32,279 nt of DNA from Lachnospiraceae bacterium (GTDB lineage Bacteria; Bacillota; Clostridia; Lachnospirales; Lachnospiraceae), in NCBI GenBank assembly GCA_910575445.1, contig CAJTFW010000018.1, positions 1 through 32,279 of the forward strand, in the 5' to 3' direction. The first letter of the stretch is position 1, and each line of letters starts with the position of its first letter. The position numbers were made by a program, and so were the translations under genes. This document shows positions 7,083 through 15,305 of this stretch, in pieces. Below the pieces are notes generated by a model. That model saw only the letters and a list, made by a program, of their open reading frames with translations. It made no database searches and was not told where the DNA came from.

Positions 7083-8567
7083 ATGAATAACATTCCAAAG
7101 GTAAAAGTAGGTATTGTGGCGGTTAGCCGTGACTGTTTCCCGGAATCTTTGTCAGTGAACAGGAGAAAGGCGCTAGTGGAGGCATATCAGGCAAAGTACG
7201 ATGCAGCAGATATCTATGAATGTCCGGTCTGTATTGTAGAAAGTGAGATTCATATGGTGCAGGCGCTTGCAGATATAAAGGCAGCAGGATGTAATGCGCT
7301 TGTGGTGTATCTAGGTAACTTTGGACCGGAGATTTCAGAGACACTTTTGGCAAAACATTTTGAAGGGCCAAAGATGTTTGTGGCGGCAGCAGAGGAGACA
7401 GGCAGTAATCTGGTACAGGGACGCGGAGATGCGTATTGTGGAATGTTAAATGCAAGTTATAATCTGGCACTTCGAAATATCAGAGCTTATATTCCAGAGT
7501 ATCCTGTGGGAACAGCAGAAGAATGTGTGGATATGATTCATGAGTTCCTACCGATTGCCAGAGCAGTAATTGGCCTTTCAGATTTGAAAATTATCAGCTT
7601 TGGGCCGCGTCCTTTGAACTTTTTGGCATGTAATGCGCCAATTAAACAGCTCTATAACCTGGGTGTGGAGATTGAGGAAAATTCGGAGCTTGATCTGTTT
7701 GAGGCATTTAAAAAACACGAAGGCGATGCACGGATTAAAGAAGTGGTTGCTGATATGGAGGCAGAACTTTTAGAGGGCAATAAAAAACCGGAGATTCTTG
7801 CAAAGCTTGCACAGTATGAGTTGACACTTCTAGACTGGATTGAGGAACATAGAGGTTATCGAAAATATGTGGCGATTGCCGGAAAGTGCTGGCCGGCTTT
7901 TCAGACACAGTTTGGATTTGTGCCATGTTATGTCAACAGTCGTCTGACGGGGCGCGGGATTCCGGTCTCCTGTGAAGTGGATATCTATGGCTGTTTAAGT
8001 GAGTTTATTGGAACTTGTGTGAGTGAAGATATTGTCACACTTCTGGATATTAATAATACGGTACCTTATGACCTCTACCATGAGGATATCAAAGGGAAAT
8101 ATAACTATACAAGCAGTGATGTTTTTATGGGCTTCCACTGTGGCAATACCAATACAAAGAAGCTTTCGTTCTGCCAGATGAAATATCAGCTGATTATGGC
8201 CAGAAGTCTGCCAGAGGAAGTGACACAGGGAACACTAGAGGGAGATATTGTACCTGGAGATATTACGTTCTTCCGTCTGCAAAGTACCGCAGACAATAAG
8301 CTGCGTGCGTATGTAGCCAACGGGGAAGTGCTTCCGGTTGCGACGCGTTCTTTTGGAGGAATTGGTATCTTTGCGATTCAGGAGATGAAGCGCTTCTATC
8401 GCCATGTGCTGATTCAAGGAAATTATCCACATCATGGTGCTGTAGCGTTTGGGCATTATGGAAAGGCACTTTTTGAGGTCTTTAAGTATATTGGAGTAGA
8501 AGTAAGTGAGATTGGATATAACCAGCCAGCCGGTGTACGATATCCGACAGAGAATCCTTTTGCCTGA
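7083..8567 (+). CDS. L-fucose/L-arabinose isomerase family protein
   Basis: This 494-residue protein resembles the fucose/arabinose isomerase superfamily. It has an N-terminal Rossmann-like region (KVGIVAVSRDCF; ALVVYLGNFGPE) and a C-terminal metal-site region. Candidate Mn-binding residues are Glu298 in SCEVDIYG, Asp322 in LLDINN and His450/His451 in NYPHHGAVAFGH; these assignments are inferred by family pattern. It would interconvert an aldose and ketose, and since its operon partner is a xylulokinase, an aldopentose such as D-arabinose, L-arabinose, D-lyxose or D-xylose is likelier than fucose. ATG 7083 has AAGGAGG upstream. A strong terminator follows at 8603. No fuculose aldolase is present. 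Confidence 0.85.
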   Translation: MNNIPKVKVGIVAVSRDCFPESLSVNRRKALVEAYQAKYDAADIYECPVCIVESEIHMVQALADIKAAGCNALVVYLGNFGPEISETLLAKHFEGPKMFVAAAEETGSNLVQGRGDAYCGMLNASYNLALRNIRAYIPEYPVGTAEECVDMIHEFLPIARAVIGLSDLKIISFGPRPLNFLACNAPIKQLYNLGVEIEENSELDLFEAFKKHEGDARIKEVVADMEAELLEGNKKPEILAKLAQYELTLLDWIEEHRGYRKYVAIAGKCWPAFQTQFGFVPCYVNSRLTGRGIPVSCEVDIYGCLSEFIGTCVSEDIVTLLDINNTVPYDLYHEDIKGKYNYTSSDVFMGFHCGNTNTKKLSFCQMKYQLIMARSLPEEVTQGTLEGDIVPGDITFFRLQSTADNKLRAYVANGEVLPVATRSFGGIGIFAIQEMKRFYRHVLIQGNYPHHGAVAFGHYGKALFEVFKYIGVEVSEIGYNQPAGVRYPTENPFA

Positions 8568-8602
8568 TGGTATTTAAGAAAATGTACATGTAACAAGTGG
8601 AC

Positions 8603-8660
8603 GGCTGACATAAGATACGATAGAAGAAGTAGTGTCTTGTGTCAGCCTCTTTTGTCTTTA
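8603..8660 (+). terminator. Strong intrinsic terminator, also in the leader of the sensor operon
   Basis: Positions 8603-8618 pair with 8632-8647 in a 16-bp stem with two G-T wobbles and a 13-base loop. The T-rich run TCTTTTGTCTTTA follows. It ends the xylB operon. Only a ribosome site (CAGGGAGA) separates it from the start at 8673, so the next operon is reached by read-through, regulated antitermination or a promoter hidden in this region. Confidence 0.85.
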
Positions 8661-8672
8661 CAGGGAGAATCT

Positions 8673-9692
8673 ATGAGTCGAAAAAAGACATGGGCGCTTT
8701 ATGTGCTTCTGACAGGGATTGTTGTCTGTCTGCTTGTATTCTGGCAGCAGTTTCATGAATTGGGAGGAAATGAGGAAGAAGATTATGAGATTTATAAGCG
8801 ACATTATGCGATGATTACCGGAAGTGAGGACAGTGATTTTTGGGACCGTGTCTATGAGAGTGCAAGGGAAGAAGGTAAAGTAAATGGTGTCTATGTGGAA
8901 CGCTTTGGGGAAAATCTGGCTGTGGAATATGAATGTCAGGAGCTATTAAAGCTTGCCATCTCTGCATCAGTAGATGGGATTATCATACCAGGGGATGAAG
9001 AAGAGGAGACGGTGGCACTTTTAAATGAGGCAGCAGAAAAAGGCATTCCTGTTGTAACCGTGCTTCAGGACAGTGCCAGAAGTCTTCGGCAATGTTTTGT
9101 GGGAAATAATTATTATAATCTGGGTCAGGAGTATGCCAAGCAGATGTTAGAGATTCTGTCAGAAGAAAATACAGAGGGAAAGGATACATCGAGGATTCTG
9201 GTATTGATGGATGAAAGTCGGACCGACAGTAGTCAAAATCTGATTTTACTTGGTATCCGTGAGACGCTGAAAGAAAAGCTAAATGGAAAACTTTTGGTAT
9301 CTGTTGAGACTAGCTTAATTGATAACAGCAGAAGCTTTCAGACAGAAGAATCCATTCGGGATATTTTCTTAAGCCAGGAAGAATTACCAGATATTTTGGT
9401 CTGTCTTAGTGCTGTTCATACACGCTGTGCCTATCAGGCAGCCGTGGATTACAACAAAGTGGGGACAGTGCAGATTCTAGGATACTATGATTCTGAAGCG
9501 ATTTTGGATGCGGTATCCAAGAATATTTTGTATTCTACTATTACATTAGATACCGTACAGATGGGGAGAAGCTGTGTACAGGCTTTAGAAGAGTATGTAA
9601 AGACAGGATATACAAATGGCTATCGAGCAGTTGATACCCATTTGATTACTGCACCGGATGCAAACAGACTGTTATCAGGAAGAACACCATAA
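8673..9692 (+). CDS. Membrane-anchored sugar-binding protein, probable sensor partner (XylFII-like)
   Basis: This 339-residue protein has one N-terminal membrane helix (about residues 6-24) with no lipobox, then a type I periplasmic-binding-protein domain. Its features include the segment SVDGIIIPGDEEEETVALLNEAAEKGIPVVTV and later LVCLSAVHTRCAYQAAVDYN. Such anchored binding proteins encoded directly before a LytS/YesM-type kinase act as ligand receptors for the kinase, as described for XylFII-LytST in solventogenic clostridia. It leads an apparent four-gene operon with the kinase, regulator and second binding protein. ATG 8673 is chosen over an upstream in-frame TTG at 8637, which lies inside the terminator stem. 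Confidence 0.85.
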   Translation: MSRKKTWALYVLLTGIVVCLLVFWQQFHELGGNEEEDYEIYKRHYAMITGSEDSDFWDRVYESAREEGKVNGVYVERFGENLAVEYECQELLKLAISASVDGIIIPGDEEEETVALLNEAAEKGIPVVTVLQDSARSLRQCFVGNNYYNLGQEYAKQMLEILSEENTEGKDTSRILVLMDESRTDSSQNLILLGIRETLKEKLNGKLLVSVETSLIDNSRSFQTEESIRDIFLSQEELPDILVCLSAVHTRCAYQAAVDYNKVGTVQILGYYDSEAILDAVSKNILYSTITLDTVQMGRSCVQALEEYVKTGYTNGYRAVDTHLITAPDANRLLSGRTP

Positions 9693-9711
9693 GCAGGAGG
9701 GGATATAACAT

Positions 9712-11202
9712 ATGTTCTTGGAGACTATAAGCAATCGTTTCAGGAATCTGAGGTTTCAGCAAAAGTTGACTGCTCTGTTTGCCTTGACAATGGTTGTAAT
9801 TCTTGTAGTCAATCTATATATGTTTGTGATTATCAACGATATGGCAGAAAAAGTTGAGGAAGTCTATACAAGCAATGTCAGTCTTAATGAACTTTCTAGT
9901 GGACTTGACGCTGTGCAGGCGTATATGGAGGAATATCTGAACACAAAAAGCTCGGATGCAATGAAAGACTACTACCGAAGTGAGCAGGAATACCAGAAAC
10001 TTATGGAAGGACTACATATACAAGCAACAGACCATATGCTTTGGCTGACAGAGAAGAATATCTATAGTCTGTCAAAAACTTATCTAAAGTTGGCAGCTGA
10101 GGTGATACAGGCTAAGAGAGGCAGAAATGTAGAAAAATATGGGGAACTTTATGAAGAAACACATATGCTCTATGAAGGTATTCACACCTATATCTATAGT
10201 CTGAACAATGCACAGTTTAAAGACAATTCCAGAAACTATCAGATTTTAATACATGCACTTCGCTATATGGAATGGATTAGCGTCGGTATCCTTCTTCTGG
10301 TGCTGCTTGGTAATATCGGCTTGATTGCAGCAAGCACCAGAAGTGTAACACAGCCACTTTATAAATTGGCAAAAGCAGCAGACGAAGTGGCCAGTGGCAA
10401 TTTTGAGATTGACAAACTTCCAGTAAAAAGTATGGATGAAGTAGGGATTGTAACCAATACCTTTAATCAGATGGTGGAAAATATCCGTAACTATATCGAA
10501 CAGTTTCGCCTGACGATGGAGCGGGAGTTTCAGATGCAAAACCATCTAAAGGATGCACAACTTAAATATCTGCAAGCACAGATTAATCCTCATTTTCTAT
10601 TTAATACACTAAATGCCGGTGCTCAACTTGCGATGATGGAGGAAGCAGAGAGAACGGGGCAGTTTCTTGAAAATGTAGCAGAATTTTTCCGCTATAATGT
10701 GCGTAAAAATGACAAAGATGCCACATTAAGGGAAGAAATTCATCTTGTGGACAATTATATATATATTTTAAATGTACGGTTTTCTGGTGAGATTTTATTT
10801 TCCAAAGACGTGGATGAATCTCTACTTGAAGTGAAAGTGCCCAGAATGATTTTGCAGCCTTTAGTAGAGAATGCATTTCACTATGGAATTCGCAACATTG
10901 ACTGGAAAGGGAGAATTGAATTGTCTGTTTACCAGAAAGAAGAAGAATTGTGCATCAGTATCTGGGATAATGGGGCTGGAATGGAGAAAGAGCGGATTGC
11001 ACAAGTTCTTCTTGGTCATGTGACAGAAAACAAAGAAAAGCCAGAATCCAATGGCATAGGGATGAAGAATGTAATGGAACGACTTCGTCTATATTTTCAC
11101 AATCAGGCAAAAGTTGAGATTTTTAGTGAAGGAAAGAATCAGGGAACAGAAGTATTACTAAGGATTCCATACAGACAGGAGGAAGACCCATGTATCGAAT
11201 AA
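9712..11202 (+). CDS. LytS/YesM-type sensor histidine kinase
   Basis: This 496-residue kinase has membrane helices at about 20-42 and 189-208 around an extracytoplasmic domain. A HAMP linker (about 209-262), a His_kinase domain with LQAQINPHFLFNTLN (phospho-acceptor His294) and an HATPase domain follow. The ATPase has the N box LVENAFHYGI (Asn387), G1 box WDNGAG (Asp419) and G2 box GIGMKN. It probably reads the sugar-loaded state of the upstream binding protein and phosphorylates the regulator encoded next. AGGAGGGG precedes ATG 9712, and the 3' end overlaps the next gene by 13 bases. Confidence 0.93.
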   Translation: MFLETISNRFRNLRFQQKLTALFALTMVVILVVNLYMFVIINDMAEKVEEVYTSNVSLNELSSGLDAVQAYMEEYLNTKSSDAMKDYYRSEQEYQKLMEGLHIQATDHMLWLTEKNIYSLSKTYLKLAAEVIQAKRGRNVEKYGELYEETHMLYEGIHTYIYSLNNAQFKDNSRNYQILIHALRYMEWISVGILLLVLLGNIGLIAASTRSVTQPLYKLAKAADEVASGNFEIDKLPVKSMDEVGIVTNTFNQMVENIRNYIEQFRLTMEREFQMQNHLKDAQLKYLQAQINPHFLFNTLNAGAQLAMMEEAERTGQFLENVAEFFRYNVRKNDKDATLREEIHLVDNYIYILNVRFSGEILFSKDVDESLLEVKVPRMILQPLVENAFHYGIRNIDWKGRIELSVYQKEEELCISIWDNGAGMEKERIAQVLLGHVTENKEKPESNGIGMKNVMERLRLYFHNQAKVEIFSEGKNQGTEVLLRIPYRQEEDPCIE

Positions 11203-12788
11203 TGCTGGCGGATGATGAGGGAATTGTACTGGATTCTCTCAAGATGATAATTAACCGAAATTTTGACAAAGAGTGTCAGATTGAGACGGCAAAGACCGGA
11301 CGGGATGTAATTGAACTGGCCGAGCGGTTTTGCCCAGATATTGCTTTTATGGATATCCAGATGCCAGGAATCAATGGTATTGAAGCAATTCGTGAAATAA
11401 AAAAGAGCAATCCTTTGGCAGAATTTATTATTTTGTCTGCCTATGACAAATTTGATTATGCAAAAGAGGCTATCAATCTGGGTGTCTTGGAATATGTCAA
11501 CAAACCATTTAGTACAAAGAGCATTATGGAAGTCCTGACAAAGGCATTAAAGACCGTGGAAGCGAAACGAAAAAAGAGAAGCGATGAATTAAAGATCAAA
11601 GAGAAGATGGAGACAGTCACTCCAATTATTGAAAATGGATTTATCTATGCAATGATGTTCCAAGAATTTTTTATAGAGGATGTAGAAAACTATCAGCAGC
11701 TTCTTGGCATACAGACAGATTATGGTTGCATGTTGGCCTTAGTGGTTGGAGATGACCAGCAAGGCTCCTATATGACCAATGCAGTGGGCGCTGGTGTGCG
11801 TACACAGATGAATTACAGAAAAGTACGAGAGCTTTTAAAAGAGACCTTTTCCTGTGTAATTGGTTCCGTAATCTCTAATAAAATACCAGTGTTTCTTCCT
11901 ATGAACAAACAAAAGATGGACTACGAAGAACGAATTGAGATGATTGATATATGCCGCGCACTGACTAGAAAACTCCGTAAAGTAACAGATATCACCTTTC
12001 GTATTGGGATTGGCTCTATCCAAAAATTGAAAAAGACGATGGATTCCTATGAAGAAGCATTAAAAGCATTGGCTAATTCTACTGGCAGTGTGGCACATGT
12101 AGATGACCTTCCGATTCAATGCTGCTATGATGCAGAATATCCGGTGGAACTAGAACGAGAACTGTTTGAAAGCTTAAAAAGTGGCAAAAGTGCAGAATGT
12201 GAGAGGGCTGCTGAGAGATATTTTGACTGGATGCTGGAAAATTATGATGAAAAGAATACAAGTGTGCGGTTAAAGACACTGGAATTTGTTCTATATGCAG
12301 AACATATTGCCTATATGGAGGGAGGGATGGTCTATCATTTTAGCGAAAGAGAGCATTATCTGCCGCTGGTGATAAATGCAGAAAATAACAGTGACTTAAA
12401 GCTTTGGTTTATGGAGCGTTTCAAAGAAAGTTGCCGAAATATGGTGACAAAAAAAGGAGAACGGGAAAATGAACTTGTAGCACGGGCACAGACTTATATT
12501 CAGGAGAATTACCATAAGGACCTGTCATTAGACGAGGTATCAAGACAGATGGACTTAAGTCCATACTATTTCAGCAAGCTTTTTAAAGAAGAAACAGGAA
12601 GTAACTTTGTAGAATATATAACAAATCTAAGGATTTGTAAAGCAAAGGAACTTTTGGCTTCCGATAAGAGCAGTATGAAGGAAATCTGTGCAGCCATTGG
12701 TTACAGTGACCCGAATTATTTCAGCCGTATTTTTAAAAAGAATACAGGAGTGACACCTACCGAATACCGGGAAAGCGAGAGGATATAG
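11190..12788 (+). CDS. YesN-type response regulator with AraC DNA-binding domain
   Basis: This 532-residue regulator has an N-terminal receiver domain with acidic Asp8/Asp9, phospho-acceptor Asp55 in FMDIQMPG, Ser83 and Lys105. A long central region (about 130-420) follows, and then a C-terminal double helix-turn-helix of the AraC type with LSPYYFSKLFKEETG and SDPNYFSRIFKKNTG. This is the LytT/YesN architecture that activates sugar transporter genes. The likely target is the xylFGH promoter at about 13923-13994. AGGAGGA at 11178 serves ATG 11190. Its start overlaps the kinase gene, so the two are translationally linked. Confidence 0.93.
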   Translation: MYRIMLADDEGIVLDSLKMIINRNFDKECQIETAKTGRDVIELAERFCPDIAFMDIQMPGINGIEAIREIKKSNPLAEFIILSAYDKFDYAKEAINLGVLEYVNKPFSTKSIMEVLTKALKTVEAKRKKRSDELKIKEKMETVTPIIENGFIYAMMFQEFFIEDVENYQQLLGIQTDYGCMLALVVGDDQQGSYMTNAVGAGVRTQMNYRKVRELLKETFSCVIGSVISNKIPVFLPMNKQKMDYEERIEMIDICRALTRKLRKVTDITFRIGIGSIQKLKKTMDSYEEALKALANSTGSVAHVDDLPIQCCYDAEYPVELERELFESLKSGKSAECERAAERYFDWMLENYDEKNTSVRLKTLEFVLYAEHIAYMEGGMVYHFSEREHYLPLVINAENNSDLKLWFMERFKESCRNMVTKKGERENELVARAQTYIQENYHKDLSLDEVSRQMDLSPYYFSKLFKEETGSNFVEYITNLRICKAKELLASDKSSMKEICAAIGYSDPNYFSRIFKKNTGVTPTEYRESERI

Positions 12789-12789
12789 A

Positions 12790-13842
12790 ATGACAGGAAA
12801 AATATATCATATTGTACCACTTTGTCTTTTATGTATCTGTTTTATTACCGGATGTACAAAGCACACCGAAGTACAAAGCCAGAGAGAAGAGACAGAAGAT
12901 AAGAAGATTGAGATTGGGATTATTTTTGATTCATTTGTGCTAGAACGCTGGCAGAGAGACCGGGACGTTTTTGTGGCAGCAGCACAGGAACTAGGAGCAG
13001 AAGTCAATGTACAACATGCCAATGGAGACCTAGAAGAGCAAGTTGCTCAAATGGATTATTTTATAGAAAAAAAGGTGGATGTTATTGTTGTAGTGATGGT
13101 GGCGAACAAAGAGGACCCTGATAGCCTTGTACAGGCAGTAGGGCGAGCACAAAAAGCAGGAATTCCTGTGGTGGCTTATGACCGTCTGATTCTGAATGCA
13201 GATGTGGATTTGTATATTTCATTTGACAATCAACAAGTAGGACGTCTGATGGCTGAACATATGAAAGAACATCTGGGAGGTGAAGGAGAGATTTTGCAGA
13301 TTTGTGGTCCTATGGAGGACTATAATGTACCACAAGTGATGAAAGGCTTTGATGAAGTCTTAGCAGATACAGACCTTGAGATTACTATGACAGAACATGC
13401 AGAAGGCTGGCTTGGAGAGACTGGATTTTTTACAACGAGCAGTTATCTGCTTACCCATACAGCACCAGATGGAATTATGGGAGGCAATGACAATATTGCT
13501 GGTCATGCGATTCGTGCACTTTCTGAGAGACGTTTGGCTGGAGATGTCTGTGTGGTCGGACAGGATGCAGACCTTGATGCCTGTCAGCGTATCGTAGAGG
13601 GTACACAGTGTATGACTGTGTATAAACCAGTAGAAAAGCTTGCTAAGAGGGCAGCAGAGCTTTCCGTTATCCTTGCAAAAGGAGAAGAAGTTTTGGAGAA
13701 GGAGAGCATCTATGATGGAAGTTATGAAGTTCCTTACGAACGTCTAGAACCTATTGCTGTTACCAAAGAAAATATGGACGAAGAGATTACTGGAAAATAT
13801 CATGAAGAAAGTGATATCTACTTAAATATACGCAATAAATAA
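12790..13842 (+). CDS. XylF-like sugar-binding lipoprotein of the sensor operon
   Basis: The 350-residue product has a lipoprotein signal ending in FITGC (Cys22). Its type I binding-protein fold carries xylose-binding-protein features: LERWQRDRDVF near the start and VAYDRLILNADVDLYISFDN in the middle. Both are shared with the transporter binding protein encoded downstream. Its start lies one base after the regulator's stop codon, so it belongs to the regulatory operon, and a terminator follows at 13860. It may present sugar to the kinase or provide a second affinity range to the transporter. A substrate identical to that of XylF is inferred, not shown. Confidence 0.85.
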   Translation: MTGKIYHIVPLCLLCICFITGCTKHTEVQSQREETEDKKIEIGIIFDSFVLERWQRDRDVFVAAAQELGAEVNVQHANGDLEEQVAQMDYFIEKKVDVIVVVMVANKEDPDSLVQAVGRAQKAGIPVVAYDRLILNADVDLYISFDNQQVGRLMAEHMKEHLGGEGEILQICGPMEDYNVPQVMKGFDEVLADTDLEITMTEHAEGWLGETGFFTTSSYLLTHTAPDGIMGGNDNIAGHAIRALSERRLAGDVCVVGQDADLDACQRIVEGTQCMTVYKPVEKLAKRAAELSVILAKGEEVLEKESIYDGSYEVPYERLEPIAVTKENMDEEITGKYHEESDIYLNIRNK

Positions 13843-13859
13843 ACACCATATTACAAACT

Positions 13860-13912
13860 CTGGACAATCTTGCAGATTTATTGGAAAATACTGCAATTTT
13901 GTCCAGTTTTTT
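13860..13912 (+). terminator. Intrinsic terminator of the sensor operon
   Basis: CTGGACAA (13860-13867) pairs with TTGTCCAG (13899-13906). An inner TTGCAG/CTGCAA stem (13870-13875 with 13891-13896) is separated by a symmetrical two-base bulge. Six T residues follow. Confidence 0.88.
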
Positions 13913-13922
13913 ATGCAAAAAG

Positions 13923-13994
13923 AAGTCTGTCCTATACAAAATATACAGAAAAAGGCAAGTTTATCCTGTTAAATATATTGTATAGTAATACTAT
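13923..13994 (+). promoter_or_regulatory. Control region of xylFGH: degenerate direct repeat and palindrome
   Basis: AAGTCTGTCCTATACA (13923) and AAGTTTATCCTGTTAA (13957) match at 11 of 16 positions, 34 bp apart. This is the kind of direct repeat bound by AraC-type regulators. A perfect six-base-arm palindrome, ATAGTAATACTAT, lies at 13982-13994, and a TATAGT -10-like box overlaps its left arm at 13981. No good -35 box is seen, as expected of an activator-dependent promoter. Binding by the upstream regulator is inferred. Confidence 0.5.
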
Positions 13995-14023
13995 CAAATT
14001 TAGATATGGGAGGAATTTTCAAG

Positions 14024-15238
14024 ATGAAAAGAAAATTAATTGGTACTCTGTTAAGTACCGCAATGGTGGTTTCTTTGGTGGCAGGCTGCAGCTCTGATAA
14101 TGCTTCTGAACAAACGAATGCACCAACGGATACTGGAAGCGAGACAGAAGCAGAAGCAGAAGGAGATGCACAGAACGAAGATACAGCATCGGATGCTTCT
14201 ACAGGTGGTGCAAAGATTGGTATTTCCATGCCAACACAGTCTCTAGAGCGTTGGAACCGGGACGGCGCTTATCTGGACGAGCAGTTTCGTGCAGCCGGTT
14301 TTGAGACTGTACTTACTTATTCAGATGACGATTCCGGGAAACAGGTGAATGATATTCAGAATATGTTAGCAGATGATGTAGACCTTTTGGTTGTGGCAGC
14401 GATTGATGGTGCAGCTTTAAATACTGCAATGAATGAGGCAGCAGAAGCCAATGTTCCAGTTATCGCCTATGACCGTCTGATTTTAAATGATGCAGTTTCT
14501 TACTATGTATCTTTTGATAATTATACGGTTGGAAAATTGCAGGGTGAATTTATTATTGAACAGCTTGACCTAGCTAATGCTGGTGACAAGGTCTACAATA
14601 TGGAGATTACGGCTGGTGACCCGGCAGATAACAATGCAGGATATTTCTACCAGGGAGCAATTGATACACTGAAACCATATATGGATGCTGGTACTTTAAA
14701 AGTAGTATCTGACCAGATTGACTTTGACAAAGTAGCCACTGAACAGTGGAAAACCGATGTTGCACTGGAAAGAGCACAGAATGTATTGTCTTCCTTCTAT
14801 GCAGATGGTACACAGCTAGATGTATGGCTTTGCTCAAATGATTCTACCGCACTAGGTGTTGCTCAGGCAGTTACGTCTGACTATGCAGGCTCTAATAATG
14901 TATTGATTACCGGACAAGATGGCGATGAGGCAAACCTGAAAAATATTGTAGACGGCGTACAGACAATGACGGTATACAAGAATGTAAGCAATGAGTCAAT
15001 AGTGACCATTGGCCTTGTAAAGGCAATTCTGTCTGGAGAGACCATAGATGATACGCTGATTCCATCCTTTGGGATTGAGTGTGCATTTGATACAGAGTCT
15101 TATGAGACCTCTGCTGGCAATAAGTGCCCATCCTTCTTGTTGGTACCAAATGTCATCACCAAAGACAACCTTCAGGACTTAGTAGATACGGGGCTTTATA
15201 CAATGGGAGACGACGGATATCTGTCTGCAGCAAATTAA
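14024..15238 (+). CDS. xylF: Xylose-type ABC transporter substrate-binding lipoprotein
   Basis: This 404-residue lipoprotein (signal ending LVAGC, Cys21) captures sugar for the transporter encoded next. After an acidic Ser/Thr/Glu-rich linker (about residues 25-60), the binding domain has SLERWNRDGAYLDEQF, VIAYDRLILNDAVSYYVSFDN and LITGQDGDEANLKNIVDG, patterns characteristic of XylF. ATG 14024 is chosen because GGGAGGA (14008-14014) lies nine bases upstream; ATG 14006 has no ribosome site. A GC hairpin between this gene and xylG probably gives more binding protein than ATPase. The xylose assignment is by family; a related pentose is possible. Confidence 0.9.
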   Translation: MKRKLIGTLLSTAMVVSLVAGCSSDNASEQTNAPTDTGSETEAEAEGDAQNEDTASDASTGGAKIGISMPTQSLERWNRDGAYLDEQFRAAGFETVLTYSDDDSGKQVNDIQNMLADDVDLLVVAAIDGAALNTAMNEAAEANVPVIAYDRLILNDAVSYYVSFDNYTVGKLQGEFIIEQLDLANAGDKVYNMEITAGDPADNNAGYFYQGAIDTLKPYMDAGTLKVVSDQIDFDKVATEQWKTDVALERAQNVLSSFYADGTQLDVWLCSNDSTALGVAQAVTSDYAGSNNVLITGQDGDEANLKNIVDGVQTMTVYKNVSNESIVTIGLVKAILSGETIDDTLIPSFGIECAFDTESYETSAGNKCPSFLLVPNVITKDNLQDLVDTGLYTMGDDGYLSAAN

Positions 15239-15253
15239 AGAAATCTTGAACAT

Positions 15254-15284
15254 GGGCGGGGCAGCTGTCCCGCCTGCTTTTATT
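15254..15284 (+). terminator. Intra-operon hairpin between xylF and xylG
   Basis: GGCGGG (15255-15260) pairs with CCCGCC (15269-15274) around a largely self-complementary GCAGCTGT loop, followed by TGCTTTTATT. It is likely a partial terminator or RNA-stabilising stem that lowers expression of the downstream ATPase and permease relative to the binding protein. Confidence 0.7.
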
Positions 15285-15305
15285 AACAGAAAGGGGGAGA
15301 AGTTT

